Below are positions 24,261 to 32,223 of a stretch of DNA of 60,487 bases, piece by piece. Each line of letters starts with the position of its first letter. The stretch's first letter is position 1. The stretch spans positions 1 through 60,487 of the forward strand of contig DASQNU010000218.1 of assembly GCA_035644815.1 (NCBI GenBank), in the 5' to 3' direction. The DNA is from Brevibacillus_F sp035644815. GTDB lineage: Bacteria > Bacillota > Bacilli > Brevibacillales > Brevibacillaceae. The translations under genes and the position numbers were made by a program. The notes beneath the pieces were generated by a model. That model was not told the DNA's origin, searched no databases, and worked only from the letters and a program-made list of their open reading frames with translations.

Positions 24261-24815
24261 ATGAAAATCAAGGAACTTATCGTCGTCGAGGGGCGTGACG
24301 ATACAGCCGCGATCAAGAGGGCCGTACTTGCGGACACGATCGAGACCGGAGGATCCGCCATCAACGCGGCTACGATCAGAAAAATTCGTCTGGCGCAAGA
24401 AAAGCGTGGCGTCATCATTTTTACAGATCCGGATTATCAGGGAGAGCGTATCCGGAAAATCATCAGTCGCGAAGTTCCTGGTTGTAAGCATGCATTTATT
24501 AACCAGGAAGAGGGAACAAAAAAAGGGAATATTGGCGTGGAAAACGCTTCGCCGGAAACGATTATCCGGGCGCTGTCCGAGGTGCGCACGGAGATGGCTG
24601 AGCAAGCAGGTGAAATTACAGCTGAGGATATGGTCTACTACCGCTTGACCTCCGGCGCAGACTCCAAGGAGCGCCGTTTGAAATTGGGCGACATTTTGGG
24701 CATCGGGTATGCCAATGCGAAACAAATGCTGCAGCGGTTAAATGCGTTTCAGATCAGCAAAGATGAATTTGTAAAAGCAATGGAATCCATCGATCGAGGA
24801 GGGGATCAGGGATGA
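24261..24815 (+). CDS. rnmV: Ribonuclease M5
   Basis: Matures 5S rRNA in low-GC Gram-positives. 184 residues with an N-terminal Toprim domain: IVVEGRDDTAAIKRA with the catalytic Glu, and FTDPDYQGERIRK with the paired acidic residues. The C-terminal RLKLGDILGIGYANAKQMLQRLN is a family feature. It starts at an ATG after GGGAGAAAGAAAG. Its last codons overlap the ksgA start, so the two are translationally coupled. Confidence 0.95.
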   Translation: MKIKELIVVEGRDDTAAIKRAVLADTIETGGSAINAATIRKIRLAQEKRGVIIFTDPDYQGERIRKIISREVPGCKHAFINQEEGTKKGNIGVENASPETIIRALSEVRTEMAEQAGEITAEDMVYYRLTSGADSKERRLKLGDILGIGYANAKQMLQRLNAFQISKDEFVKAMESIDRGGDQG

Positions 24816-25705
24816 TGGAACAAACAGGCAAGGATATCGCTACCCCTTCTCGGACGCGAGATATCGTCGAAAAGCACGGTTTCTCCTTCAAGAAGAGCTT
24901 GGGACAGAACTTCCTGACCGATACGAACATTTTACATAACATTATCGATGCCGCGGACCTGAGTAAGGAGAGTGCGGCGATTGAAATTGGACCGGGGATC
25001 GGGGCACTGACAGAACAACTGGGACGTAGAGCAGGTAAGGTCGTCGCGATTGAAATCGATCAGCGCTTGCTGCCAATTTTGGCAGAGACGCTTGCCCCTT
25101 ATCCGAATATTGAAGTGGTGCATGGCGATGTACTCGAGCTGAATCTGCATAAGCTCATCGAGGAGAAGCTGTCGGACTACAAGGAAATCAGCGTGGTAGC
25201 GAATCTTCCCTATTATGTAACGACAGCGATCTTGATGAAATTGCTGGAGGAAAGGCTGCCACTCTCTTCAATTGTCGTGATGATCCAAAAAGAAGTCGCG
25301 GACCGGATCGCAGCCAAACCGGGAAGCAAGGATTATGGCTCCCTCAGTGTGGCGGCACAATTCTACGCAGAAGCGCAGGTGGCCATGATTGTACCGGCCA
25401 GTGTATTCATCCCTCGCCCGAATGTAGACTCTGCCGTGATCAAGCTGAAGATTCGGGACAAGCCGGCGGTAGATGTACTGGATGAAGCATGCTTCTTCCG
25501 ACTGGTGCGGGCATCCTTCGCTCAAAGACGCAAGACCTTGTTAAACAATCTGCAAAATAATCTGTTTACAAAGGACCAGAAGGATCAAATAATACAGGTG
25601 CTCGAACAAGTCGGGATTGACCCGACAAGACGTGGAGAAACGTTAAGTTTAGACGAGTATGCTGCCCTTACAAATGCCTTCATTCGTGCCAATATCTTGC
25701 AATAA
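24812..25705 (+). CDS. ksgA: 16S rRNA dimethyladenosine transferase (KsgA/RsmA)
   Basis: Dimethylates A1518 and A1519 near the 3' end of 16S rRNA. 297 residues with KKSLGQNFLTD, the SAM motif EIGPGIGALTEQL, the acidic motif VVAIEIDQRL and NLPYYVTTAI (motif IV). The C-terminal domain carries RASFAQRRKTLLNNL. It overlaps rnmV by 4 bp, as in many Bacilli. A second ATG one codon on is an alternative start. Confidence 0.96.
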   Translation: MMEQTGKDIATPSRTRDIVEKHGFSFKKSLGQNFLTDTNILHNIIDAADLSKESAAIEIGPGIGALTEQLGRRAGKVVAIEIDQRLLPILAETLAPYPNIEVVHGDVLELNLHKLIEEKLSDYKEISVVANLPYYVTTAILMKLLEERLPLSSIVVMIQKEVADRIAAKPGSKDYGSLSVAAQFYAEAQVAMIVPASVFIPRPNVDSAVIKLKIRDKPAVDVLDEACFFRLVRASFAQRRKTLLNNLQNNLFTKDQKDQIIQVLEQVGIDPTRRGETLSLDEYAALTNAFIRANILQ

Positions 25706-25715
25706 AGGGGAAGTG

Positions 25716-25758
25716 ACCCGTTCTTTTGACATGACTTTGTCGAATGGACGGGTTTTTT
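25716..25758 (+). terminator. Intrinsic terminator after ksgA
   Basis: ACCCGT (25716-25721) pairs with ACGGGT (25748-25753), and an inner TTTGAC/GTCGAA stem extends the hairpin, followed by TTTTT. Confidence 0.75.
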
Positions 25759-25793
25759 CAATGAATAAGGGGATTTTTCGCTAAAAAACCCCG

Positions 25794-25823
25794 TTGACAA
25801 AAACTTATTCGGGTTGCTATAAT
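25794..25823 (+). promoter_or_regulatory. Upstream veg promoter, consensus sigma-A
   Basis: TTGACA (25794-25799) and TATAAT (25818-25823) are both exact consensus, with an 18-bp spacer and an AT-rich flank. Confidence 0.8.
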
Positions 25824-25834
25824 TTTAAATTTCT

Positions 25835-25863
25835 TTGACAAAATAAGTATGAGCTGTTATAAT
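25835..25863 (+). promoter_or_regulatory. Proximal veg promoter, perfect consensus sigma-A
   Basis: TTGACA (25835-25840), 17 bp, TATAAT (25858-25863): exact consensus throughout. Transcription would start near 25870, leaving a leader of only about 19 nt. The B. subtilis veg promoter is likewise very strong. Confidence 0.88.
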
Positions 25864-25888
25864 GGAAACAAGCGAGGTGGATGGAACA

Positions 25889-26164
25889 ATGGCTAGAAAC
25901 GCGTTACTTGATATTAAGCGCAGTTTGGATGAGCACATTGGTGAACGAATTCTGCTGAAAGCCAACGGCGGACGGCGAAAAACCGTTGAGCGGACGGGCA
26001 TCCTCGAAGAAACATACCCATCGGTTTTTGTTGTAAAGCTTGATGATGATCAATTGTTTGAAAGAGTTTCGTATAGCTATGCGGACATTCTGACAGAGAC
26101 GGTAGAGCTTACCGTGTGCAGGCAGGAAGAGCATATTCGCATTACATTTATCCAACAACAGTAG
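25889..26164 (+). CDS. veg: Veg protein
   Basis: 91 residues of the Veg family. The core is nearly invariant: KANGGRRKTVERTGILEETYPSVFVVKLD and FERVSYSYADILTETVEL. In B. subtilis Veg is abundantly expressed and affects biofilm formation, and its fold resembles an SH3-like barrel. The ATG at 25889 is set by AGGTGG at 25875-25880 and by homology; an upstream ATG at 25862 would lie inside the promoter. Two consensus promoters in tandem precede it. Confidence 0.94.
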   Translation: MARNALLDIKRSLDEHIGERILLKANGGRRKTVERTGILEETYPSVFVVKLDDDQLFERVSYSYADILTETVELTVCRQEEHIRITFIQQQ

Positions 26165-26191
26165 AGCCTCTGGCTCTGCTGTTTTGCTTTT
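26159..26191 (+). terminator. Intrinsic terminator of veg
   Basis: CAGTAGAGCC (26159-26168) pairs with GGCTCTGCTG (26172-26181) across a 3-nt loop, followed by TTTTGCTTTTT. The stop codon lies within the stem. Confidence 0.8.
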
Positions 26192-26232
26192 TACACACAT
26201 TTATGACTCCGGTAAAATCATCTCCAAACGTA

Positions 26233-26239
26233 CATACTA
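26233..26239 (+). promoter_or_regulatory. Possible sigma-G -10 element of sspF
   Basis: CATACTA fits the sigma-G -10 consensus and lies 32 bp before sspF. The -35 about 18 bp upstream does not match well, so only half the promoter is supported. Confidence 0.4.
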
Positions 26240-26271
26240 AGTTCGTCAGTGAGAAAGGGAGGTTGTGAGGC

Positions 26272-26463
26272 ATGAGTCGCAGACGAGGCATTATGTCAGA
26301 TGCATTTAAAATGGAACTCGCCAAGGACCTAGGGATATACGATACCGTCAAGTCAGAGGGTTGGGGCGGCATTACCACACGGGATGCCGGTAACCTGGTG
26401 AAGCGGGCGATCCAAATCGCTGAGGAAGCGCTGGCCAATCAAAACAACAAATCATCTCACTGA
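26272..26463 (+). CDS. sspF: Small acid-soluble spore protein, minor alpha/beta type
   Basis: 63 residues of the alpha/beta SASP family. It has SDAFKMELAKDLGIYDTVKSEGWGGITTRDAGNLVKRAI, containing both conserved family segments (the E-L-A-x-x-L-G region and the G-x-x-T-x-x-x-x-G-x-x-V-x-x region). SASPs coat and protect DNA in the forespore, where sigma-G makes them. The veg-sspF-ispE order matches B. subtilis, although two genes have been inserted before ispE here. Confidence 0.93.
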   Translation: MSRRRGIMSDAFKMELAKDLGIYDTVKSEGWGGITTRDAGNLVKRAIQIAEEALANQNNKSSH

Positions 26464-26469
26464 TCGAAG

Positions 26470-26495
26470 GGCTGGGAGCAATCCCAGCCTTTTTT
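26470..26495 (+). terminator. Intrinsic terminator of sspF
   Basis: GGCTGGGA pairs with TCCCAGCC across a GCAA-type loop, followed by TTTTTT. Confidence 0.88.
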
Positions 26496-26585
26496 ACTTT
26501 GTTGGCATGGGACGAAAAGGTTTGTAAGGTCGAAAGGGAGGGAATACATCCATTGAGAAAAATTTAAAGAAAAAGGGGAAGGGAA

Positions 26586-27632
26586 ATGAGACAACCCTGG
26601 AAGTTATGTATAGCAATATTACTCCTCTCCGTGTTTTTAAGCGCTTGCAATACGAGCGGAACGGCCGATGAGGCTGCTGAGGACGATATCCTGGTCGGTT
26701 TTTCCATGGATAATTTGATAGATGAGCGCTGGCAAAAAGACCGTGATCTTTTTGAGGATCGGGTAAAAGCACTGGGAGGAGAAGTCCTGACCTTGTCTGC
26801 GGAAAAAGATGATGCTAAGCAGATTGCGCAGGTAGAGAGCCTGATCGAGCAGGGCGTAGATGTCCTTGTTGTCCTGCCCCACAACGGGGACGCCATGGTG
26901 AGTGTGCTGGAAAAGGCGCGCCAGGCTGGGATCAAGATTGTGGCTTACGATCGGTTGATCAAAAACATGGATCTGGACTTTTACGTTTCTTTTGATAACG
27001 AAAAAGTGGGAGAGCTGCAGGCGGCTGAGATCGTAAAGCGCGCTCCTCAAGGAAATTACGTCTATATTGGCGGCGCTGAGACTGACAACAATGCCATCCT
27101 GTTTCGAAACGGCGCCATGAAAGTATTGAAACAACAGCCGGGCATTCAGGTTGTCTTCGATCAATATTCGAAAGACTGGAAACCTTCCGAAGCACTGAAG
27201 CATATGGAGGCAGCCCTAGCCGCACACGGGACCAACATCCAAGCGGTTGTAGCGGCGAATGATGGAACTGCTGGCGGTGCGATTGAGGCGTTAACGGCAA
27301 GAGGATTGGCTGGGAAAGTCCCGGTATCCGGTCAGGACGCGGAATTGGCAGCGCTCCAACGCATTGTAGAAGGAAAGCAAACGATGACCATCTATAAGCC
27401 GATTCAACAATTGGCAGAAGCTGCAGCGGAAGCTGCCGTATCCTTAGCGAAGAACGAAGAGGTAAAGTCAAACAGGAAAGTCAACAACGGAAAAGTGGAC
27501 GTTCCTGCTAACTTGCTGGAACCGATCGTCGTTACAAAAGAAAACGTCGCTTCTACCGTCATAAAAGATGGATATCACCAAACAGAAGATGTTTATAAAA
27601 GAATTCCCAAAGATCAATGGCCAACGAAATAA
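26586..27632 (+). CDS. XylF/ChvE-like sugar-binding lipoprotein without a transporter
   Basis: 348 residues. A lipoprotein signal peptide ends in LSAC with lipidated Cys21. The mature part is a periplasmic-binding-protein type 1 domain of the ribose/xylose group: ILVGFSMDNLIDERWQKDRD, GVDVLVVLPHNGDAM, KIVAYDRLIKN, YVYIGGAETDNNA and VVAANDGTAGGAIEAL. This pattern is close to XylF and ChvE. No ABC ATPase or permease is nearby. The next gene, 29 bp on, is a chemoreceptor, so this protein probably presents sugars to it. Not in the B. subtilis locus. Confidence 0.9.
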   Translation: MRQPWKLCIAILLLSVFLSACNTSGTADEAAEDDILVGFSMDNLIDERWQKDRDLFEDRVKALGGEVLTLSAEKDDAKQIAQVESLIEQGVDVLVVLPHNGDAMVSVLEKARQAGIKIVAYDRLIKNMDLDFYVSFDNEKVGELQAAEIVKRAPQGNYVYIGGAETDNNAILFRNGAMKVLKQQPGIQVVFDQYSKDWKPSEALKHMEAALAAHGTNIQAVVAANDGTAGGAIEALTARGLAGKVPVSGQDAELAALQRIVEGKQTMTIYKPIQQLAEAAAEAAVSLAKNEEVKSNRKVNNGKVDVPANLLEPIVVTKENVASTVIKDGYHQTEDVYKRIPKDQWPTK

Positions 27633-27661
27633 CCAGCTTTTTGCAATAGGGGGATATCCTG

Positions 27662-29365
27662 ATGAAATTTACGATCCGAGCCAAGTTAGTGACCGGGTTT
27701 TTACTATGTACGTGCTTGCTTCTTCTTGCCAACGTCATGGGGATCTATCAGATGAATACATTGGGCAGCACGGTGAAAATGGTTAACGAGACACATTTGC
27801 CAAGCGTGCTATTGCTGGATGAAATGGGCACTTCATTGAAAAATATCGAGAATGGACTTCTCCAAATGATGAGCTCGACGAAGTTTAGCGAACTGGAAGA
27901 GTTAAAGGCGAAGATCAAGCAGGAAATGCAACAAATGAATGAAGTGCGGAAGAAATACGAAGCGCTCGAAAAAGGGCCGATTGAGGCGCGGTACTATTTC
28001 CAGTTCACGAATGACTGGCAAGCAGTTGAGCAGCAAATTCCAAAAACTGTGGAATCAATTGGAGGAACAGATAAATCAAATGTCGATGAAACCGGGTTGG
28101 TTTTTATTAAGTACCTAAGCAAAAAAGCCAATGCATCCATTTCCCAACTCGTAGAAATAAATGAGTCTATTGCAAATGAGCAGGCGACTTCGGCAGTTTC
28201 CATGATCTCGTCCGGTAAGGCAGTCATGCTTACGTTGAGTGCTGTTGCTGTCGTATTAGCGAGTATCGCAGCAGGATGGATCTCCATGCAAATTGGGGGT
28301 TCGGTGAAAAAGCTTTCTGTCTATGTTCAACAGCTGTCAGAAGGTGATTTGACGGCCCAGCCACCCGTCATCGCCTCAAAAGACGAGATTGGAGCTCTCT
28401 CCAAGCATATGGAGGAACTGTCCTCAAGCCTGCGCACGAAAATTTCGCAGGTCGTATTGGGGGCGCAGCAATTGGCGGCTACGTCCGAGGAGCTAACGGC
28501 GTCAGCTGATCAAACGGCGAAAGCGACCGAGGTGATCACCGTTGCGGTGCAAGAGATCGCAACAGGCGCAGACAAGCAGGTCCATACCATCAGTCAAACC
28601 CTGCAGTCGTCTACAAACGTGACAGAAGGCGTTGCTAGAATTCATGAATCGATCGGCGATGTCACAACAACATCCATCAACGCAACTCAGTTCGCTGACC
28701 AAGGGAATGTCGTTGTATCGAAGGCCGTCAAGCAAATTGAAGAAATTGCAGATAGGGTGAGTGTGACCTCCCAAGCAGTGTTTAACCTGGGGGAGAAGTC
28801 TGCCCATATTGGAAACATCGTCTCGCTGATCTCTTCTATTTCCGCCCAAACCAATCTGCTTTCGTTAAATGCAGCGATTGAAGCAGCTCGTGCAGGGGAA
28901 CATGGCAAGGGATTCGCGGTTGTTGCGAATGAGGTGCGCAAATTAGCGGAACAATCCAGCGGAGCAGCTGCGCAAATCGAAGGGCTGATCAACGAAATTC
29001 AAACAGAAATCAAGGCTGCGATCTCTTCCATGGATCAAGGAAACGAAGCGGTGAAAGAAGGGATTGAAATTATCCACGAGGCAGGTGGATCCTTCCAAAA
29101 GATCCGTCAATCGATTGGACAAGTTCGCGATGATTCGCAAAAAGTGGTGCAGGTGGTAAAACTCATGAATGAGGAAACTTCGGGCTTTGTTGCATCACTG
29201 AAGCAAGTCATGCACGTGGCAGAGGATTCTTCGCAATATACCCAAGGGGTTGCGGCTTCTGCCGAGGAACAAAATGCGACGATGGAGGAAATCGCCGCGG
29301 CTGCTTCCATGCTGTCCAAGCTGGCGGAGGATCTGCAGGATACATTGTCTGTATTTAAAGTGTAA
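27662..29365 (+). CDS. Methyl-accepting chemotaxis protein with a helical-bundle sensor
   Basis: 567 residues. TM1 (about 8-28) is followed by a mostly helical extracellular sensor of about 150 residues, likely a four-helix-bundle type. TM2 (about 183-207), a HAMP domain and the cytoplasmic signalling hairpin follow, with SAQTNLLSLNAAIEAARAGEHGKGFAVVANEVRKLA at the tip. Four-helix-bundle receptors often sense ligand through a binding protein, fitting the sugar-binding lipoprotein gene just upstream. It starts at an ATG after GGGGGATATCCTG. A strong terminator ends the pair. Confidence 0.94.
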   Translation: MKFTIRAKLVTGFLLCTCLLLLANVMGIYQMNTLGSTVKMVNETHLPSVLLLDEMGTSLKNIENGLLQMMSSTKFSELEELKAKIKQEMQQMNEVRKKYEALEKGPIEARYYFQFTNDWQAVEQQIPKTVESIGGTDKSNVDETGLVFIKYLSKKANASISQLVEINESIANEQATSAVSMISSGKAVMLTLSAVAVVLASIAAGWISMQIGGSVKKLSVYVQQLSEGDLTAQPPVIASKDEIGALSKHMEELSSSLRTKISQVVLGAQQLAATSEELTASADQTAKATEVITVAVQEIATGADKQVHTISQTLQSSTNVTEGVARIHESIGDVTTTSINATQFADQGNVVVSKAVKQIEEIADRVSVTSQAVFNLGEKSAHIGNIVSLISSISAQTNLLSLNAAIEAARAGEHGKGFAVVANEVRKLAEQSSGAAAQIEGLINEIQTEIKAAISSMDQGNEAVKEGIEIIHEAGGSFQKIRQSIGQVRDDSQKVVQVVKLMNEETSGFVASLKQVMHVAEDSSQYTQGVAASAEEQNATMEEIAAAASMLSKLAEDLQDTLSVFKV

Positions 29366-29375
29366 GAGCATGGCT

Positions 29376-29407
29376 AACCCGCTTTTCATTAGAAGCGGGT
29401 TTTTTTG
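29376..29407 (+). terminator. Intrinsic terminator after the second chemoreceptor
   Basis: AACCCGCTT (29376-29384) pairs with AAGCGGGTT (29393-29401), followed by TTTTTT. Confidence 0.88.
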
Positions 29408-29424
29408 TTTGTAGTTGTAAAGTT

Positions 29425-29442
29425 GCCATTGTGGTGGGGAGG
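29425..29442. repeat. Possible solo end of the dispersed structured repeat
   Basis: GCCATTGTGGTGGGGAGG contains the 11-bp left end (GTGGTGGGGAG) of the large repeats and lies about 24 bp after a terminator T-run, as those repeats do. The upstream GTTGTAAAG is also shared with the flank of copy 2. No module follows, so this could be a deletion remnant or chance. Confidence 0.35.
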
Positions 29443-29527
29443 ATAGCCCCATTTTACTCGCCATTCAAAATGACACAAAGATGAAATAGAGCGAATAGGC
29501 AGACAGTGGCAACTGAGAATCTCCCTA

Positions 29528-29536
29528 TGCTACAAT
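29528..29536 (+). promoter_or_regulatory. Extended -10 promoter of ispE
   Basis: TGC-TACAAT gives an extended -10 about 34 bp before ispE; the -35 is weak. Confidence 0.45.
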
Positions 29537-29569
29537 AGTAGCCTAGGAAAAGGAAGAAGGTGATCGACG

Positions 29570-30448
29570 TTGCGTATCTCTGTGAAAGCGCCGGCCAAAA
29601 TCAACTTAACATTGGATACTCTCTACAAAAGACCGGATGGCTATCATGAGGTAGAGATGGTAATGACTACCGTCGATCTGGCTGACCGGGTGGAGTTGAC
29701 ATTGCTGGCAAGCGATGAAATCAGACTGGAATGTTCCGCCAGCTTTGTCCCTGATGATTCCCGAAATCATGCCTATAAAGCAGCTCAGCTCTTAAAGGAA
29801 AAGTATAAGGTCAAACAAGGCGTACGCATCTATATACATAAACAGATTCCGGTTGCAGCCGGACTGGCTGGCGGAAGCAGCGATGCAGCAGCTGCTTTGC
29901 GTGGCTTGAACAAGCTGTGGAACTTGGGGTTAACGCTTGATGAATTGGCTGAGGTTGGGGCCCAAATTGGTTCTGACGTGCCTTTTTGTGTGTATGGAGG
30001 CACGGCATTAGCCACGGGACGTGGGGAGCGGATTGAACACCTCACAGCGCCTGCTCCTTGTTGGGTCATTCTAGCAAAACCGCCGATCGGGGTTTCCACA
30101 GCAGATGTCTATGGGAATTTGCGGATTAACGAAGGTACGAAACATCCCAACACGGCAAATATGCTCAAGGCGATCGAGACGCAAGATTTTCAGCTGATGT
30201 GCCAGTCCTTGGGGAATGTGCTTGAGGATGTGACCCTTTCGCTGCATCCACAGGTAAAACAGATCAAGGAATTGATGTTGGCCTCGGGAGCCGATGGCGT
30301 ATTGATGTCAGGGAGCGGTCCGACGGTATATGCATTGGTGCAAAAGGAAGCAAAAGTCCAGCGTATCTATAATGCATTGCGCGGATTTGTGAAAGATGTG
30401 TATGTAGCCCGGTTATTAGGTTGTGCGGAAGCGGAAGTACTTGCGTAA
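29570..30448 (+). CDS. ispE: 4-diphosphocytidyl-2-C-methyl-D-erythritol kinase
   Basis: Phosphorylates CDP-methylerythritol in the non-mevalonate isoprenoid pathway. 292 residues of the GHMP kinase family, with KAPAKINLTLD and the ATP-binding glycine-rich motif PVAAGLAGGSSDAAAALRGL, then GSDVPFCVYGGTALATGRGE and MSGSGPTVYAL. It starts at TTG after AGAAGGTGATC, an excellent Shine-Dalgarno. It is followed by purR, as in B. subtilis. Confidence 0.96.
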   Translation: MRISVKAPAKINLTLDTLYKRPDGYHEVEMVMTTVDLADRVELTLLASDEIRLECSASFVPDDSRNHAYKAAQLLKEKYKVKQGVRIYIHKQIPVAAGLAGGSSDAAAALRGLNKLWNLGLTLDELAEVGAQIGSDVPFCVYGGTALATGRGERIEHLTAPAPCWVILAKPPIGVSTADVYGNLRINEGTKHPNTANMLKAIETQDFQLMCQSLGNVLEDVTLSLHPQVKQIKELMLASGADGVLMSGSGPTVYALVQKEAKVQRIYNALRGFVKDVYVARLLGCAEAEVLA

Positions 30449-30507
30449 ATCCGTACAAAAATGATACATTAACAACAAATATTCGGGTTTTATATGGAGG
30501 AACAAGC

Positions 30508-31326
30508 ATGAAAAAATTGCGCAGAAGTGCGCGGTTGGTGGATATGACACAGCATTTGTTGGCTCATCCCCATACACTGATTCCGCTGACGTTCTTTTCG
30601 GAACAGTATGCTTCCGCCAAGTCATCCATTAGCGAAGACTTGTCGATTATCAAGGAAGCGTTTGAAACACAAGGTGTCGGTGTGTTACGGACAGTTGCCG
30701 GTGCTGCTGGCGGGGTGAAATTTATCCCCCAGACAGGAGATTCCCAGGCGCGGGAGTTTATGAAAGAACTGATTGGACATTTGGAAAGTCCGGATCGTTT
30801 GCTGCCAGGCGGTTATTTGTACATGTCGGATATTTTGGGCGATCCCCAGACCTTGGCCAAAATCGGCAAGCTGTTTGCCAGCGCATTTGCGGATCAAGAT
30901 GTGGAAATGGTCATGACCGTGGAAACCAAGGGAATCCCACTGGCTTATGCGGCAGCTGCTTATTTGAATGTGCCGGTCGTCATCGTGCGACGGGATAACA
31001 AAGTGACAGAAGGTTCGGTTGTGAGCATTAACTATGTATCCGGCTCTAGCAAACGCATCCAAACCATGTCACTCGGCCGGCGTGCATTGCCTGAGCAATC
31101 GCGTGTGCTCATCATCGACGATTTTATGAAGGCAGGCGGGACCATTCGCGGGATGATCGATCTGTTGCAAGAGTTTCGGGCGACAGTCGTTGGCTGCGGA
31201 GTTTTGGTAGAAGCGACAGATGTATCGGAGCGCCTAGTCGATGAGTACATCTCTCTCGCAAAATTAAAAGATGTCGACATCAAAGGAAAACAGATTCAGG
31301 TTGAGCTAGGCAGCTATTTTCAATAA
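30508..31326 (+). CDS. purR: Purine operon repressor PurR
   Basis: 272 residues. An N-terminal winged helix (KLRRSARLVDMTQHLLAHPHTLIPLTFFSE) is joined to a phosphoribosyltransferase-type domain with the PRPP-binding motif VLIIDDFMKAGGTI. In B. subtilis PurR represses purine genes and PRPP relieves repression. The ATG at 30508 is set by GGAGGA and homology. A PurBox-like sequence (ATATTCGGGTTTT, about 30480-30492) overlaps the leader, with one mismatch to the core TTCGG half-site pattern, so autoregulation is possible but weakly supported. Confidence 0.95.
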   Translation: MKKLRRSARLVDMTQHLLAHPHTLIPLTFFSEQYASAKSSISEDLSIIKEAFETQGVGVLRTVAGAAGGVKFIPQTGDSQAREFMKELIGHLESPDRLLPGGYLYMSDILGDPQTLAKIGKLFASAFADQDVEMVMTVETKGIPLAYAAAAYLNVPVVIVRRDNKVTEGSVVSINYVSGSSKRIQTMSLGRRALPEQSRVLIIDDFMKAGGTIRGMIDLLQEFRATVVGCGVLVEATDVSERLVDEYISLAKLKDVDIKGKQIQVELGSYFQ

Positions 31327-31355
31327 TTTCATAAGAAAAAGAAGGGATGATTCCA

Positions 31356-31742
31356 ATGAGCAAGCTTTCTTTGGTAGCTACCGATAAGGCACCGGCGGCG
31401 ATCGGCCCATACAGCCAAGCCGTACAAGCAGGTCCATTTTTGTATACGTCCGGACAAATTTCGTTGAAAGCGGACGGCACCCTTTTGGAAGGGGATATCG
31501 TTGCGCAGACGCATCAGGTATTTGCCAATCTGCAAGCGATCTTGGAAGCGGCAGGAGCTTCTTTTTCTCAAGTGGTTAAGGCAACCGTTTTCATTAAAGA
31601 CATGAATGATTTTGCCCAGTTAAATGAAGTCTATGCCCATTATTTTGGTGACCATAAGCCAGCGCGTTCCACTGTGGAAGTAGCGCGTTTGCCGAAAGAT
31701 GTTCGCGTAGAAATCGAACTGGTCGTCTATAAGGGCGAATAA
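31356..31742 (+). CDS. ridA: RidA family reactive enamine/imine deaminase
   Basis: 128 residues of the YjgF/YER057c/UK114 family. It has KAPAAIGPYSQAVQAG, YTSGQISL, QVFANLQAILEAAG and the catalytic-arginine segment PARSTVEVARLP. It hydrolyses reactive 2-aminoacrylate-type intermediates. In B. subtilis the homologue YabJ follows purR and was linked to PurR function. The ATG at 31356 fits GAAGGG at 31341-31346; the ATG at 31347 is too close. Confidence 0.94.
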   Translation: MSKLSLVATDKAPAAIGPYSQAVQAGPFLYTSGQISLKADGTLLEGDIVAQTHQVFANLQAILEAAGASFSQVVKATVFIKDMNDFAQLNEVYAHYFGDHKPARSTVEVARLPKDVRVEIELVVYKGE

Positions 31743-31797
31743 CAGCAAAAAATGTAAAACCGATCATAATTTTTTTGCAATTTTGTGGAAAAGCAGG

Positions 31798-31824
31798 AGG
31801 AATTTATACCCAGCATGTGGAAAT
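31798..31824 (+). promoter_or_regulatory. Sigma-H promoter of spoVG
   Basis: AGGAATT (31798-31804) and GTGGAAAT (-10 GAAAT at 31820-31824) are 15 bp apart, closely resembling the sigma-H-driven spoVG promoter of B. subtilis. The upstream A/T-rich run is where AbrB binds in that organism. Confidence 0.7.
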
Positions 31825-31865
31825 AGTTACACAAGGCTGTTATAGATAAAGGGAGTGAATACTAG

Positions 31866-32153
31866 ATGGAAGTTACAGACGTCAGACTGCGCCGTGTCAA
31901 TACGGACGGAAGAATGAAAGCCATTGCCTCTATTACGATCGATCACGAATTCGTGGTTCACGATATCCGAGTAATTGATGGCAACAATGGTATGTTCGTT
32001 GCGATGCCAAGCAAACGTACTCCTGATGGCGAATTCCGTGACATTGCTCACCCGATCTCCTCTGCTACCCGCGAAAAGATTCAAGCAGCTGTTCTGGCTG
32101 AATATGATCGTGCAGGTTTGGAAGAAGAAGATCGTATCGAAGCTGGCGCATAA
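31866..32153 (+). CDS. spoVG: SpoVG, RNA/DNA-binding septation and sporulation regulator
   Basis: 95 residues and almost textbook SpoVG: MEVTDVRLRRVNTDGRMKAI, ITIDHEFVVHDIRVIDGNNGMFVAMPSKRTPDGEFRDIAHPIS. SpoVG binds nucleic acid and affects asymmetric division, capsule formation and virulence in various Firmicutes. The transition-state link is reinforced by the sigma-H promoter just upstream. The gene ends at a strong terminator, and repeat copy 2 follows. Confidence 0.96.
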   Translation: MEVTDVRLRRVNTDGRMKAIASITIDHEFVVHDIRVIDGNNGMFVAMPSKRTPDGEFRDIAHPISSATREKIQAAVLAEYDRAGLEEEDRIEAGA

Positions 32154-32167
32154 TGCTTTAAAAAGAA

Positions 32168-32205
32168 GGAGAGCTGTATAGGCAACTATACGGCTCTCCT
32201 TTTTG
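32168..32205 (+). terminator. Intrinsic terminator of spoVG
   Basis: A 14-base stem (32168-32181 with 32186-32199, GGAGAGCTGTATAG and its near-complement) is followed by TTTTT. Repeat copy 2 begins about 20 bp later. Confidence 0.88.
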
Positions 32206-32223
32206 TTTTGTTGTAAAGGGGCT

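Noticed and set aside
25736..25744. Exact Spo0A box TTTGTCGAA upstream of veg
   Set aside because: It forms part of the inner stem of the ksgA terminator (paired with TTTGAC), so its sequence is explained by the hairpin. One or two such 8-mers are expected by chance.
30477..30492. PurBox controlling purR
   Set aside because: The match to the PurR site is only a half-site with a mismatch and there is no second box at the expected spacing. Kept as a remark in the purR entry only.
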